A stretch of 64,000 bases of DNA, taken from positions 1 through 64,000 of the forward strand of contig DASRHY010000227.1 in assembly GCA_035650275.1 (NCBI GenBank). Direction: 5' to 3'. Source of the stretch: DASRHY01 sp035650275. GTDB lineage: Bacteria; Actinomycetota; Actinomycetes; Propionibacteriales; Kribbellaceae. The position numbers and the translations under genes are program-made. This document shows positions 1 to 10,146 of this stretch, in pieces. The notes beneath the pieces were generated by a model. It saw only the letters and a program-made list of their open reading frames with translations, was not told where the DNA came from and searched no databases. Positions within the stretch are counted from its first letter, which is position 1, and each line of letters opens with the position of its first letter.

Positions 1-2
1 CG

Positions 3-1178
<1,176 letters not shown>

Positions 1179-1384
1179 CGGTCTGAGCCGGGCGCACGAG
1201 CGGTCGAGCGCTGCGTGCGGTGACGGCAGCGTCCTCGGCGTACACCCCTGTCGTTCCTGGCATTTTGGACACGATGCGGCGCCAGGTGAACCGAGTGGGG
1301 CCGCATCTCGTTGTTACCAGTGTCGTATGAAAAGAGGAGCGTTCAACTATCTCCCCCCAAGACCGGCTTGGAAGGACTGATTCG
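1179..1384. other. Intergenic region uvrA / Rieske lipoprotein
   Basis: This 206-bp gap has no recognised gene. A 17-codon ORF (ATG 1327, stop 1378-1380, product MKRGAFNYLPPRPAWKD) ends 4 nt before the Rieske start, with TACCAG 6 nt upstream of its ATG. It could be a leader peptide or chance. A GGAAGGA Shine-Dalgarno at 1370-1376 serves the downstream ATG at 1385. Confidence 0.4.
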
Positions 1385-1936
1385 ATGAGCACCCAGCCCT
1401 CAGCCTCGTCCCGTACGCCCGACGAGACCGTGCGCGACCGCCGTACCGTGTTGCGCAGCGCGGCCGTGATCGGACTCGCGGGGGCGGCGACTCCGCTGCT
1501 CGCCGCCTGCGGCGACGACGGCTCGACGGCGGGCGGCGCGACCACCCCGACGAGCAGTGCGCCGGCGAGCAGTGCGCCGACGAGCAGTGCACCGGCAGAG
1601 ACGTCCGCCCCGGCGACGTCCGCGCCGAGCAGTGCGGGCGGGGGAGGCCCGGTGCTCGGACCGACCAGTGACGTACCGGTGGGCGGCGGCAAGGTGTACA
1701 AGGACGCGAAGATCGTCGTCACCCAGCCGACGGCCGGTCAGTACAAGGGGTTCACCGCGGTCTGCACGCACATGAACTGCGTGCTGGCCGACGTGGCCGG
1801 CGGCACCATCAACTGCGGGTGCCACGGCAGCAAGTTCAACGTCGCGGACGGCACGGTGGCCAGGGGCCCGGCGTCCAGCCAGCTCGCCGCGGCCGACATC
1901 ACGGTCCATGGAAACCAGATCCACGGACCTGCCTGA
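1385..1936 (+). CDS. Rieske [2Fe-2S] lipoprotein
   Basis: Predicted membrane-anchored Rieske iron-sulfur protein of 183 aa, electron transfer on the outer face of the membrane. The N-terminus has a twin-arginine RRTVLR, a hydrophobic stretch and a lipobox LLAAC, so Tat export of a folded cluster protein followed by lipidation at Cys is expected. A low-complexity Ser/Ala/Pro/Thr linker (about residues 45-85, built from repeated SSAP units) precedes the Rieske fold. The cluster ligands are seen as CTH (first pair) and CGCH (second pair), with additional Cys for the disulfide. GGAAGGA lies 8 nt upstream of the ATG. The gene is alone between uvrA and uvrC and is followed by a strong hairpin; its redox partner is not visible. 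Confidence 0.88.
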   Translation: MSTQPSASSRTPDETVRDRRTVLRSAAVIGLAGAATPLLAACGDDGSTAGGATTPTSSAPASSAPTSSAPAETSAPATSAPSSAGGGGPVLGPTSDVPVGGGKVYKDAKIVVTQPTAGQYKGFTAVCTHMNCVLADVAGGTINCGCHGSKFNVADGTVARGPASSQLAAADITVHGNQIHGPA

Positions 1937-1954
1937 CCCCTGGGGAGGGGCCGC

Positions 1955-1992
1955 AGGAACGGGCCCGGCCGAAAACGGGCCGGGCCCTTCCT
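1955..1992 (+). terminator. GC-rich intrinsic-terminator-like hairpin after the Rieske gene
   Basis: Arms AGGAA(C)GGGCCCGGCC and GGCCGGGCCCTTCCT pair over 15 bp with one bulged C and a 7-nt loop (1971-1977). There is no long T-run, as is common in actinobacterial terminators. Confidence 0.75.
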
Positions 1993-2177
1993 GTGTGACT
2001 GTTTGACCGTGGATCCGGCGGCTGATTGGTTCGTTCAGCCGTTCGGACCGGGGAGGGCCGGCTCGCGTCCGGCGATCGCTTCCGCGAAAAGCAGGGGAAA
2101 TCCTTCACCGCCGTCGCGAACGAGCCGGGCGCGCACGGTCTTGGCGGGACCCCTCGGAGGCAGTCGGAGGCGGAACA

Positions 2178-2183
2178 TAGGGT
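2178..2183 (+). promoter_or_regulatory. Candidate leaderless -10 element of uvrC
   Basis: TAGGGT lies exactly 6 nt before the GTG start at 2190. No convincing -35 was found. The spacing would place transcription initiation at or next to the start codon. Confidence 0.4.
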
Positions 2184-2189
2184 GGATGC

Positions 2190-4229
2190 GTGGCCGATCC
2201 CGCGTCGTACCGTCCCGCTCCGGGCTCGATCCCGGACAAGCCGGGCGTGTACAGGTTCTCCGACTCCTCGGGCCGGGTGATCTACGTCGGCAAGGCGAAG
2301 AGCCTGCGCGCCCGGCTGTCGTCGTACTTCCAGGACATCGCGAACCTGCACCCGCGTACCCAGGGGATGGTCAACAGCGCCGCGAAGGTGGACTGGACCG
2401 TGGTCGGCAGCGAGGTCGAGGCCTTCCAGCTCGAGTACTCCTGGATCAAGGAGTACGACCCGCGGTTCAACGTGAAGTACCGCGACGACAAGTCGTACCC
2501 GTGGCTGGCGATCACGCTGGACGAGGAGTACCCGCGGGTTATGGTCGGGCGGGGTGCCAAGAAGAAGGGCGTCAAGTACTTCGGTCCGTACAGCCACGCG
2601 TGGGCGATCCGGGAGACCGTCGACCTGCTGCTGCGGGTGTTCCCGATGCGGTCCTGCAGCAAGGGCGTGTTCAACCGGCACCGGCAGATCGGCCGCCCGT
2701 GCCTGCTGGGGTATATCGGCAAGTGCTCCGCCCCGTGCGTCGGTACGGTCACGCCCGAGGAGCACCGTGCGATCGTCGACGACTTCGTCGCGTTCCTGTC
2801 CGGCCAGACCGCGTCGTACGTGCGCCGGCTGGAGAAGGAGATGCGCGCTGCCGCGGCCGAGCTGGAGTACGAGCAGGCGGCGAAGATCCGCGACGACCTG
2901 GCCGCGCTGAACAAGGCCCTGGCGAAGAACACCGTGGTGCTCGGGGACGGCACCGATACCGACGTGGTCGCGCTGGTGGAGGACCCGCTCGAGGTGGCGG
3001 TGCAGATCTTCTACGTGCGCGGCGGCCGGGTCCGCGGGCAGCGTGGCTGGATCGCGGACAAGGCCGACGGCACCGAGGGTGCGGCCGAGCTGGTGGAGAA
3101 GTTCCTGCAGCAGTTGTACGCCGGGGAGTCCGGCGACGCGATCCCGCGGGAGATCCTGGTGCCGGCGCTGCCCGACGCCCACGAGGCGTTGGCGGCCTGG
3201 CTGACCGAGCTGCGCGGGTCCCGGGTCGCGATCCGGGTGCCGCAGCGCGGCGACAAGAAGACGCTGATCGAGACCGTCGAGCAGAACGCCAAGCAGACGC
3301 TGGCGATGCACAAGACCAAGCGGGCCAGCGATCTGACCGCCCGGAACCTGGCACTCGAGGAGATCCAGGACGCGCTCGGGCTGGACGAGGCGCCGCTGCG
3401 GATCGAGTGCTACGACGTGTCGAACCTGCAGGGCACCGAGGTGGTCGCCTCGATGGTGGTGTTCGAGGACGGCCTGGCGCGCAAGTCCGAGTACCGGCGG
3501 TTCGTGATCCGCGGTGTGGACGGTCAGAACGACGTCGCCTCGATCCACGAGGTGCTGACCCGGCGGTTCCGGCGGCTGCTGGACGACCGGAAGGTGGTCG
3601 AGTCCGACATCTCGCAGCTGATCGACCCGGAGACCGGGCGCGCGAAGAAGTTCGCCTACGCGCCGAGCCTGGTCGTGGTCGACGGTGGCCCGCCGCAGGT
3701 GGCGGCCGCCCGGCAGGCGATGGACGAGCTCGGGGTCGGCGACATCCCGGTCTGCGGGCTGGCGAAGCGGCTGGAAGAGGTCTGGCTGCCGGACACCGAG
3801 GACCCGGTCATCATGTCCCGGACCTCGGAGGGCCTGTACCTGTTGCAGCGGCTGCGCGACGAGGCGCACCGGTTCGCGATCACGCACCACCGCAGCCGCC
3901 GGTCGAAGTCGATGGTGGAGTCGGTGCTGGACGACGTGCCCGGGCTCGGCGAGGTCCGCCGCAAGACCCTGCTCCGGCACTTCGGCTCGCTGAAGAAGTT
4001 GCGGCAGGCAACCGTCGACGAGGTCGCCGTGCTGCCCGGTTTCGGGCGCCGTACCGCCGAGGCCGTGGTCGCGGCGGTTAACAGTGTGGCAACACGTGCC
4101 GACACGGGCCGGGCGCCGGCGGTGAACACCGCCACGGGCGAGATACTGGACGACGTGAGCCCAGCCGACGGTGCCGCTTCCAACGGGACCGCATCGGACG
4201 GGACCGTATCCACCGGGGATGGGACCTAG
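2190..4229 (+). CDS. uvrC: UvrC, excinuclease ABC subunit C
   Basis: Dual-incision nuclease of nucleotide excision repair, 679 aa, normal family length. Seen in order: GIY-YIG nuclease domain (about residues 15-95, PGVYRF...VIYVGKAKSLRARL), UVR domain that contacts UvrB (about 205-240, ELEYEQAAKIRDDL), RNase H-like endonuclease domain (about 375-530, starting IECYDVSNLQG), and a C-terminal helix-hairpin-helix pair (PGLGEVRRKTLLRHFG and LPGFGRRTAEAV). The C-terminus ends in a low-complexity Ala/Gly/Thr/Asp tail. The GTG start is preferred because the GIY-YIG core begins at once after it and there is a -10-like element 6 nt upstream. rapZ follows after 3 nt, so co-transcription is likely. Confidence 0.97.
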   Translation: MADPASYRPAPGSIPDKPGVYRFSDSSGRVIYVGKAKSLRARLSSYFQDIANLHPRTQGMVNSAAKVDWTVVGSEVEAFQLEYSWIKEYDPRFNVKYRDDKSYPWLAITLDEEYPRVMVGRGAKKKGVKYFGPYSHAWAIRETVDLLLRVFPMRSCSKGVFNRHRQIGRPCLLGYIGKCSAPCVGTVTPEEHRAIVDDFVAFLSGQTASYVRRLEKEMRAAAAELEYEQAAKIRDDLAALNKALAKNTVVLGDGTDTDVVALVEDPLEVAVQIFYVRGGRVRGQRGWIADKADGTEGAAELVEKFLQQLYAGESGDAIPREILVPALPDAHEALAAWLTELRGSRVAIRVPQRGDKKTLIETVEQNAKQTLAMHKTKRASDLTARNLALEEIQDALGLDEAPLRIECYDVSNLQGTEVVASMVVFEDGLARKSEYRRFVIRGVDGQNDVASIHEVLTRRFRRLLDDRKVVESDISQLIDPETGRAKKFAYAPSLVVVDGGPPQVAAARQAMDELGVGDIPVCGLAKRLEEVWLPDTEDPVIMSRTSEGLYLLQRLRDEAHRFAITHHRSRRSKSMVESVLDDVPGLGEVRRKTLLRHFGSLKKLRQATVDEVAVLPGFGRRTAEAVVAAVNSVATRADTGRAPAVNTATGEILDDVSPADGAASNGTASDGTVSTGDGT

Positions 4230-4232
4230 GTC

Positions 4233-5090
4233 GTGGAGACCAACAACCTGATCATCGTGTCCGGCATGTCCGGTGCCGGCCGCAGCTCGGTGGCCGACGT
4301 GCTGGAGGACCTCGGCTGGTTCGTGGTCGACAACCTGCCGCCGATGTTCCTGGCCCCGATGGTGGAGCAGACGATCGGCTCGGGGACGACCCGGCTCGCC
4401 GTGGTGGTGGACGTCCGCACCGGTCCGTTCTTCGAGTCGCTGGAACCGGCCCTGGTGGAGCTGCGCGAGCACGGCTACCGGCCGGTGACGCTGTTCCTGG
4501 AGGCGTCCGACGACGTGATCGTCCGGCGGCAGGAGAGCGTACGACGCCCGCACCCGCTGCAGGGCGAGGGCCGGCTGCTGGACGGTATCCAGCGGGAGCG
4601 CGAGATGCTGCGCGACCTGCGCGCGGTCGCGGATCTGGTGATCGACACCTCGAACCTGAACGTGCACCAGCTCAGCGCCAAGATCGTGAACGCGTTCGGC
4701 GATACGGACAACACCGAGCTGCGCGCCACCGTGGTGTCGTTCGGGTTCAAGTACGGGATCCCGGTGGACGCCGACGTGGTGGCCGACATGCGGTTCGTGC
4801 CGAACCCGTACTGGCAGCCGGACCTGCGGCACCTGACCGGGCGGGACAAGCCGGTCGCCGACTACGTGCTGGACAACCCGCTGGCACAGCAGTTCCTGGA
4901 GGACTACTCGGCGGTGCTGGAGACGTTGCGAGTCGGGTACCTGAACGAGGGCAAGCGCTTCGTCACGGTCGCGATCGGCTGCACCGGCGGCCAGCACCGC
5001 AGCGTCGCGATGGCTGAGGCGATCGCGCGCAGGCTGCGCGACAAGGGCTCGCCCACGCTCGTCGTACACCGCGACCTCGGGCGTGAGTAG
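4233..5090 (+). CDS. rapZ: RapZ/YvcJ family nucleotide-binding protein
   Basis: P-loop protein of the RapZ (YvcJ) family, 285 aa. In E. coli RapZ is an RNase adapter for GlmZ/GlmY small RNAs; its target in actinobacteria is not established. Seen: Walker A GMSGAGRSS near the N-terminus, GWFVVDNLPP, and the conserved C-terminal GCTGGQHRSV motif of the RapZ-C domain. GTG start; it begins 3 nt after the uvrC stop. The uvrC-rapZ-yvcK-whiA order is a conserved actinobacterial block. Confidence 0.95.
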   Translation: METNNLIIVSGMSGAGRSSVADVLEDLGWFVVDNLPPMFLAPMVEQTIGSGTTRLAVVVDVRTGPFFESLEPALVELREHGYRPVTLFLEASDDVIVRRQESVRRPHPLQGEGRLLDGIQREREMLRDLRAVADLVIDTSNLNVHQLSAKIVNAFGDTDNTELRATVVSFGFKYGIPVDADVVADMRFVPNPYWQPDLRHLTGRDKPVADYVLDNPLAQQFLEDYSAVLETLRVGYLNEGKRFVTVAIGCTGGQHRSVAMAEAIARRLRDKGSPTLVVHRDLGRE

Positions 5091-5142
5091 CCCAACCAGT
5101 CTGCGGGTTCGGGGTCGGTGGCGGGACCTCGGTTGGTGGCCC

Positions 5143-5148
5143 TAACGT
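5143..5148 (+). promoter_or_regulatory. Candidate -10 element upstream of the yvcK leader ORF
   Basis: TAACGT ends 7 nt before the ATG at 5156, the spacing of a leaderless start. It lies in the rapZ-yvcK gap and would give yvcK-whiA a promoter of their own. Confidence 0.35.
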
Positions 5149-5155
5149 TGCTCCA

Positions 5156-5200
5156 ATGACTCGCCGCAGGGTGGGGGTCGGCGACCGTGCCAGGCCCTGA
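5156..5200 (+). CDS. Possible 14-codon leader peptide upstream of yvcK
   Basis: ORF encoding MTRRRVGVGDRARP. Its first bases (CCAATGACTCGCCGCA, 5153-5168) are a near copy of the yvcK start region (CCAATGACTCACCGCA, 5208-5223), offset by 55 nt, so it looks like a tandem duplication of the yvcK translation start. With the -10-like TAACGT 7 nt upstream it could be translated as a leaderless upstream ORF. It may equally be untranslated. Confidence 0.25.
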   Translation: MTRRRVGVGDRARP

Positions 5201-5210
5201 GACCGTTCCA

Positions 5211-6173
5211 ATGACTCACCGCACTCTGGGGTCGGGGGAGACGCCCGAGGTGGTGGCCCTCGGCGGCGGCCATGGCCTGGCTGCGTCGCTGGCGGCGCTG
5301 CGACTCGTCACCGACCACCTGACCGCGGTCGTCACTGTGGCGGACAACGGCGGCTCGTCCGGGCGGCTGCGGAGCGAGCTCGGTGTGCTGCCGCCGGGCG
5401 ACCTGCGGATGGCGCTGGCCGCGCTGTGCCGCGACGACGAGTGGGGCCGGACCTGGGCCGACGTGCTGCAGCACCGCTTCACCAGCGGCGGCGAGCTGCA
5501 CAACCACGCGGTCGGCAACCTGCTCATCGTGGCGCTCTGGGAGCTGCTCGGCGACGCCGTCGACGGGCTCGACTGGGTGGCCCGGCTGCTCGGCGCCGAG
5601 GGCCGGGTGCTGCCGATGTCCGCGGTACCGCTGGACATCATCGCCCGGGTGGTCGGGCACGACCCGGAGCGACCGGACGACGTGACCGAGGTGCGGGGCC
5701 AGGTCGAGGTGGCGACCACCCCCGGCCGGGTGGTCGACGTGGCGCTGGACCCGGCCGACCCGCCCGCCTGCGCCGAGGCCGTCGCGGCCGTCGAGACGGC
5801 GGACTGGGTGGTGGTCGGACCGGGGTCGTGGTTCACCTCGGTGATCCCGAACCTGCTCGTACCGGCGCTGGCCCGGGCGTTGCAGAGCACCGCCGCGCGT
5901 AGGCTGGTCACGCTGAACCTGGGCGCGCAGGAGGGCGAGACCGACGGCTTCTCGCCGGAGACGCACCTGGAGGTGCTTGCCGGGCATGCTCCGGAGCTGC
6001 GGATCGACGTCGTACTCGCCGACGCGGCCCACGTCACCGACGCCCGGTCGCTGCGTCGTACCGCCGAAGGTCTCGGCGCCGAGCTGGTCGTCGCCGACGT
6101 CGCCACCCCTGGCCCGGATCTGCGTCACGACCCGCTCCGGCTGGCGGCCACGTACCGCGAGATCCTGCGCTGA
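5211..6173 (+). CDS. yvcK: YvcK/CofD-like gluconeogenesis factor
   Basis: YvcK-family protein, about 320 aa, CofD-like fold. In Bacillus and Mycobacterium relatives it affects carbon-source use and cell-wall precursor allocation, probably by binding UDP-sugars (family knowledge). Seen: GGGHGLAASL near the N-terminus, DNGGSSGRLR, and GPGSWFTSVIPNLL in the middle of the protein. ATG 5211 is chosen because it leaves the usual short lead before VALGGGHG and lies in the duplicated start motif. An in-frame GTG at 5187 with an AGGGTGGGGG stretch upstream is a fair alternative. whiA follows 65 nt downstream. Confidence 0.93.
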   Translation: MTHRTLGSGETPEVVALGGGHGLAASLAALRLVTDHLTAVVTVADNGGSSGRLRSELGVLPPGDLRMALAALCRDDEWGRTWADVLQHRFTSGGELHNHAVGNLLIVALWELLGDAVDGLDWVARLLGAEGRVLPMSAVPLDIIARVVGHDPERPDDVTEVRGQVEVATTPGRVVDVALDPADPPACAEAVAAVETADWVVVGPGSWFTSVIPNLLVPALARALQSTAARRLVTLNLGAQEGETDGFSPETHLEVLAGHAPELRIDVVLADAAHVTDARSLRRTAEGLGAELVVADVATPGPDLRHDPLRLAATYREILR

Positions 6174-6238
6174 CAAGGTCGCCTCAATCACCCCGGGGGA
6201 GGGGCGAGGGCCTTTGACACTCGTGACAGGATCTGGGC

Positions 6239-7225
6239 ATGGCGATGACTGCACAGGTGAAGGCCGAGCTGGCCAGCATCCAGGTGACGAAACCGTGCTG
6301 CCGGAAGGCCGAGGTTTCCTCGATGCTGCGGTTCGCCGGCGGGCTCCACCTGGTGTCCGGACGGATCGTCGTCGAGGCAGAGCTCGACAGCGGCCAGGTC
6401 GCGCGCCGGCTGCGCAAGGACATCGCCGAGATCTTCGGGCACGCGTCGGACGTCGTGGTGATCTCGCCGTCCGGTATCCGCAAGCAGACCAAGTACGTCG
6501 TCCGGGTGGTGCGCGACGGCGAGGCGCTGGCCCGGCAGACCGGGCTGGTCGACAACCGCGGCCGTCCGGTTCGCGGCCTGCCGCCCGCGGTGGTGTCCGG
6601 CGCGACCTGTGACGCGGTCGCCGCCTGGCGTGGTGCGTTCCTGGCCCATGGCTCGCTGACCGAGCCGGGCAGGTCGTCGTCGCTCGAGGTGACCTGTCCC
6701 GGTCCGGAGGCGGCGCTGGCTCTGGTCGGTGCGGCCCGACGGCTCGGGATCTCGTCCAAGGCCCGTGAGGTCCGCAACGTGGACCGGGTGGTGATCCGCG
6801 ACGGCGACGCGATCGGCGCGCTGCTCACCCGGCTCGGCGCCCACGAGTCCGTGCTGGCCTGGGAGGAACGCCGCATGCGCCGAGAGGTGCGGGCGACCGC
6901 GAACCGGCTGGCCAACTTCGACGACGCGAACCTGCGCCGGTCGGCCCGTGCCGCGGTCGCGGCCGGCGCCCGGGTGGAGCGGGCGCTGGAGATCCTCGGC
7001 GACGACGTGCCCGACCACCTGCAGATCGCCGGCAAGCTGCGGCTGGAGCACAAGCAGGCCAGCCTCGAGGAGCTCGGCCAGCTGCACGAGCCGGCCCTCA
7101 CCAAGGACGCCGTGGCCGGCCGGATCCGGCGGCTGCTGGCGATGGCCGACAAGCGTGCCGCCGATCTCGGCATCCCCAACACCGAGGCCAGCCTGACGCC
7201 GGAGATGCTCGAAGACCCGGCCTGA
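6239..7225 (+). CDS. whiA: WhiA, sporulation/cell-division transcriptional regulator
   Basis: DNA-binding protein WhiA, 328 aa, full length. It has an N-terminal LAGLIDADG-like (homing-endonuclease-derived) fold and a C-terminal helix-turn-helix (about residues 230-315, including LGQLHEPALTKDAVAGRIRRL). In Streptomyces WhiA acts with WhiB to switch aerial hyphae to sporulation septation; the gene is also kept in non-sporulating actinobacteria. The MAMTAQVKAEL start matches the family N-terminus. A TTGACA at 6214-6219 is not followed by a well-spaced -10. It ends the uvrC-rapZ-yvcK-whiA block. Confidence 0.97.
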   Translation: MAMTAQVKAELASIQVTKPCCRKAEVSSMLRFAGGLHLVSGRIVVEAELDSGQVARRLRKDIAEIFGHASDVVVISPSGIRKQTKYVVRVVRDGEALARQTGLVDNRGRPVRGLPPAVVSGATCDAVAAWRGAFLAHGSLTEPGRSSSLEVTCPGPEAALALVGAARRLGISSKAREVRNVDRVVIRDGDAIGALLTRLGAHESVLAWEERRMRREVRATANRLANFDDANLRRSARAAVAAGARVERALEILGDDVPDHLQIAGKLRLEHKQASLEELGQLHEPALTKDAVAGRIRRLLAMADKRAADLGIPNTEASLTPEMLEDPA

Positions 7226-7385
7226 GCCACCCGGTGGCCCGGGGTCGCCGAAGGATTTCCCTACACATCGTGGTCACAGGGACACAGAGGGCTGCTGTGC
7301 CGTTTCGCTCGGGCCCGCGCCGAGGCAGGGTGTGCCCACCCATTGCTGCGCGGGAAGCAGCCCCCCGAGATGTTTCGGAGTCCTC

Positions 7386-8921
7386 ATGATGCGTATGCAA
7401 AGAGCCGGACTTGCCGGCGCGGCGATCGCCGCAATGCTCGGCGTCGCCGGCCTGACCAGCGCCCAGGCCGCCGCACCGGCCGACGGCACACCGTCGCCCG
7501 TCGCCGCGGCGCGCGTCAGTGCCACCGGCCTCGACCTCGGACAGGCCGCCGACCTGACGGTTCGCGACGTCGTCATGGACGCCGACGGCGGCAGCCACGT
7601 CCGCTTCGACCGGACCTACCGGGGCCTCGAGGTGGTCGGCGGCGACTTCGTCGTCCACCAGGACAGGGCCGGCGCGGCCCGGTCCACCTCGGGCGGCGTT
7701 CGCGGCCTGAGCGTGTCCACCAAGCCGGCCGTGTCCGCCGGGACGGCTCGTGCTGCCGCCAAGGCCACGAAGTCCAGCAGCCAGCGGCTGGTCGTCTTCG
7801 TCACCGACGCGGGCGTCGCCCGGCTGGCCTACCAGGTGAACATCTCCGGCCGGGCTGCGAACGGGCAGCCGACCGGCACCGAGACGTACGTCGACGCGCA
7901 GAGCGGCAGCGTGCTCGACAGCTGGAGCACCGAGCAGAACGCCGACGGCACTGGCACCGGGCTGATCAACGGCACCGTTACGTTGTCGACGACGCAGAAC
8001 GGCAGCACGTACTCGATGGTCGACCCGCTGCGCGGCAACAACGAGACCCACAACGGGCCGGCCACCAGCGCGCCGATCTTCACCGACGCCGACAACGTCT
8101 GGGGCGACGGCACCGTGGCGAACCCGCAGTCGGCCGGCGTCGACGCCCACTACGGCATCAGCGAGACCTGGGACTACTACAAGAACGTCCACAGCCGCAA
8201 CGGCATCGGCGACGACGGCGTCGGCGCACGATCGTTCGTGCACGACGGTGCGTACGTGAACGCGTCCTGGAACGACTCCTGCTTCTGCATGCGGTACGGA
8301 GACGGCGACGGCTCGACGTACCGTCCGCTGGTGGCACTGGACGTGGCCGGGCACGAGATGAGCCACGGAGTCACCAGCCGTTCGGCGGGCCTGCGCTACA
8401 GCGGCGAGTCCGGCGGCCTGAACGAGTCCACCTCGGACATCTTCGGCTCCTCGGTCGAGTTCTTCGCCGGCAACGCCAACGACGTCGGTGACTACCTCAT
8501 CGGCGAGGAGATCTTCTACACCTACAACCCGGCGACGAACTGGCTGCGCCGGATGGACCACCCGTCACTGGACGGCTCCAGCGCGGACTCCTGGTTCCGC
8601 AAGGTCGGCCAGCTCAACGTGCACTACTCGTCCGGTGTCGGCAACCACTGGTTCTACCTGCTGTCCGAAGGAAGCGGCGCCAAGACGATCAACGGCATCG
8701 AGTACAACAGCCCGACGGCCAACGGCGTCACGGTCACCGGCATCACCCGGGCCAAGGCGGAGAGGATCTGGTACCGCACGCTGACGACGTACCTGACCTC
8801 GCGGTCGAAGTACGCCGACGCGCGCACCGGGTCGATCCAGGCCGCGACCGACCTGTACGGCGCGGGCAGCGCGGAGGTCTCGGCCGTCGCCGGCGCCTGG
8901 ACGGCGGTCAACGTGCTCTGA
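7386..8921 (+). CDS. Secreted thermolysin-like (M4) metallopeptidase
   Basis: Extracellular zinc protease precursor, 511 aa from ATG 7386, which has a GGAG at 7377-7380. A Sec signal peptide is seen (MMRMQRAGLAGAAIAAMLG, cleavage expected near AQA-AP). A propeptide of about 200 residues (FTP/PepSY type) precedes the catalytic domain. Zinc and active-site motifs: HEMSH (AGHEMSHGVTS), the second Glu in GLNESTSD, and the catalytic His region VGNHWFYLLSEG. The gene stands alone, between whiA and a strong terminator, so it is likely monocistronic. Likely role: extracellular protein breakdown (family inference). Confidence 0.93.
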   Translation: MMRMQRAGLAGAAIAAMLGVAGLTSAQAAAPADGTPSPVAAARVSATGLDLGQAADLTVRDVVMDADGGSHVRFDRTYRGLEVVGGDFVVHQDRAGAARSTSGGVRGLSVSTKPAVSAGTARAAAKATKSSSQRLVVFVTDAGVARLAYQVNISGRAANGQPTGTETYVDAQSGSVLDSWSTEQNADGTGTGLINGTVTLSTTQNGSTYSMVDPLRGNNETHNGPATSAPIFTDADNVWGDGTVANPQSAGVDAHYGISETWDYYKNVHSRNGIGDDGVGARSFVHDGAYVNASWNDSCFCMRYGDGDGSTYRPLVALDVAGHEMSHGVTSRSAGLRYSGESGGLNESTSDIFGSSVEFFAGNANDVGDYLIGEEIFYTYNPATNWLRRMDHPSLDGSSADSWFRKVGQLNVHYSSGVGNHWFYLLSEGSGAKTINGIEYNSPTANGVTVTGITRAKAERIWYRTLTTYLTSRSKYADARTGSIQAATDLYGAGSAEVSAVAGAWTAVNVL

Positions 8922-8949
8922 TCCCGCTGCGGATCGGCATACCTCACCT

Positions 8950-8984
8950 GCGCCCCGCGGACCGGCTCACGGTCCGCGGGGCGC
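8950..8984 (+). terminator. Strong hairpin terminator after the M4 protease
   Basis: Perfect 14-bp stem GCGCCCCGCGGACC / GGTCCGCGGGGCGC with a 7-nt loop, 29 nt after the stop codon. Confidence 0.85.
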
Positions 8985-9122
8985 TCGCATCTGGTCTGAG
9001 GGGCGGGCTGACCAGTGGCCGCGGTGGGCGGTTCGGATAGTGTTTCGCGGGTAGCGGCGTGCGCAGCGAAGCGTATGCAGAAGCACGGCATCTCACAGCC
9101 ACATCCGAGGAGACGTAGTCCC

Positions 9123-10130
9123 GTGACCGTACGCGTAGGAATCAACGGCTTCGGCCGGATCGGCCGCAACTTCTTCCGCGCCGTGCTGGCGTCGAAGGCT
9201 GACATCGAGGTGGTCGCCGTCAACGACCTCGTCGACAACCACACGCTCGCCCACCTGCTGAGGTACGACTCGATCCTGGGCCGGTACCCGGGCCAGGTCT
9301 CGGCCACCGACGAGGACATCACCGTCGACGGCAAGTCCTTCAAGGGCTTCGCCGAGCGCGACCTGGCCGCGCTCAAGTGGGCCGACGTCGGCGCGGACAT
9401 CGTGGTCGAGTCCACCGGCCTGTTCACCGACGCGACCAAGGCCCGGGCGCATGCCGACAACGGCGCCCAGAAGGTCATCATCTCCGCGCCGGCCAAGAAC
9501 GAGGACGTCACAGTGGTGATGGGCGTCAACCACGACTCGTACGACGCCGAGAAGCACACGATCATCTCCAACGCGTCCTGCACCACGAACTGCCTGGCCC
9601 CGCTCGCGAAGGTCCTGCACGACACCTTCACGATCGAGAAGGGTCTGATGACCACGATCCACGCGTACACACAGGACCAGAACCTGCAGGACGGCCCGCA
9701 CAAGGACCTGCGCCGGGCCCGCGCGGCCGCGCTGAACATCGTGCCGACGTCGACCGGCGCCGCCAAGGCGATCGGCCTGGTGCTCCCCGAGCTCAAGGGC
9801 AAGCTGGACGGGTACGCGCTGCGCGTCCCCATCCCGACCGGCTCCGCCACCGACCTGACCGTGACGGTCGGCCGCGAGACCTCGGTCGAAGAGGTCAAGG
9901 AGGCCTACCGGGCCGCCGCGGCCGAAGGCCCGCTGAAGGGCTTCCTGACCTACACCGAGGACGCGATCGTCTCGACCGACATCGTCACCGACCCGGCGTC
10001 GTGCATCTTCGACGCGGGCCTGACCAAGGTGATCGGCAACCAGGTCAAGGTGGTCGGCTGGTACGACAACGAGTGGGGCTACTCGAACCGTCTCGTCGAC
10101 CTCGTGACCTACGTCGGCACCTCCCTCTGA
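9123..10130 (+). CDS. gap: Glyceraldehyde-3-phosphate dehydrogenase, type I
   Basis: Glycolytic GAPDH (glyceraldehyde-3-phosphate + NAD + Pi to 1,3-bisphosphoglycerate), 335 aa. Seen: Rossmann motif INGFGRIGRNFF at the N-terminus, catalytic SNASCTTNCLAP, and the C-terminal VGWYDNEWGYSNR. The GTG at 9123 is chosen because GAGGAG at 9107-9112 gives good spacing and the protein begins MTVRVGINGFG as in the family. It heads gap-pgk-tpiA-secG-rbpA. A TAGTGT at 9038-9043 may be a -10 but lacks a clear -35. Confidence 0.97.
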   Translation: MTVRVGINGFGRIGRNFFRAVLASKADIEVVAVNDLVDNHTLAHLLRYDSILGRYPGQVSATDEDITVDGKSFKGFAERDLAALKWADVGADIVVESTGLFTDATKARAHADNGAQKVIISAPAKNEDVTVVMGVNHDSYDAEKHTIISNASCTTNCLAPLAKVLHDTFTIEKGLMTTIHAYTQDQNLQDGPHKDLRRARAAALNIVPTSTGAAKAIGLVLPELKGKLDGYALRVPIPTGSATDLTVTVGRETSVEEVKEAYRAAAAEGPLKGFLTYTEDAIVSTDIVTDPASCIFDAGLTKVIGNQVKVVGWYDNEWGYSNRLVDLVTYVGTSL

Positions 10131-10146
10131 CCACTGCCACCGGACG

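Noticed and set aside
1899..5069. Very long minus-strand open frame (1056 codons) across uvrC and rapZ
   Set aside because: It is the antisense shadow of two certain genes in a GC-rich genome; no family motifs and no start signals.
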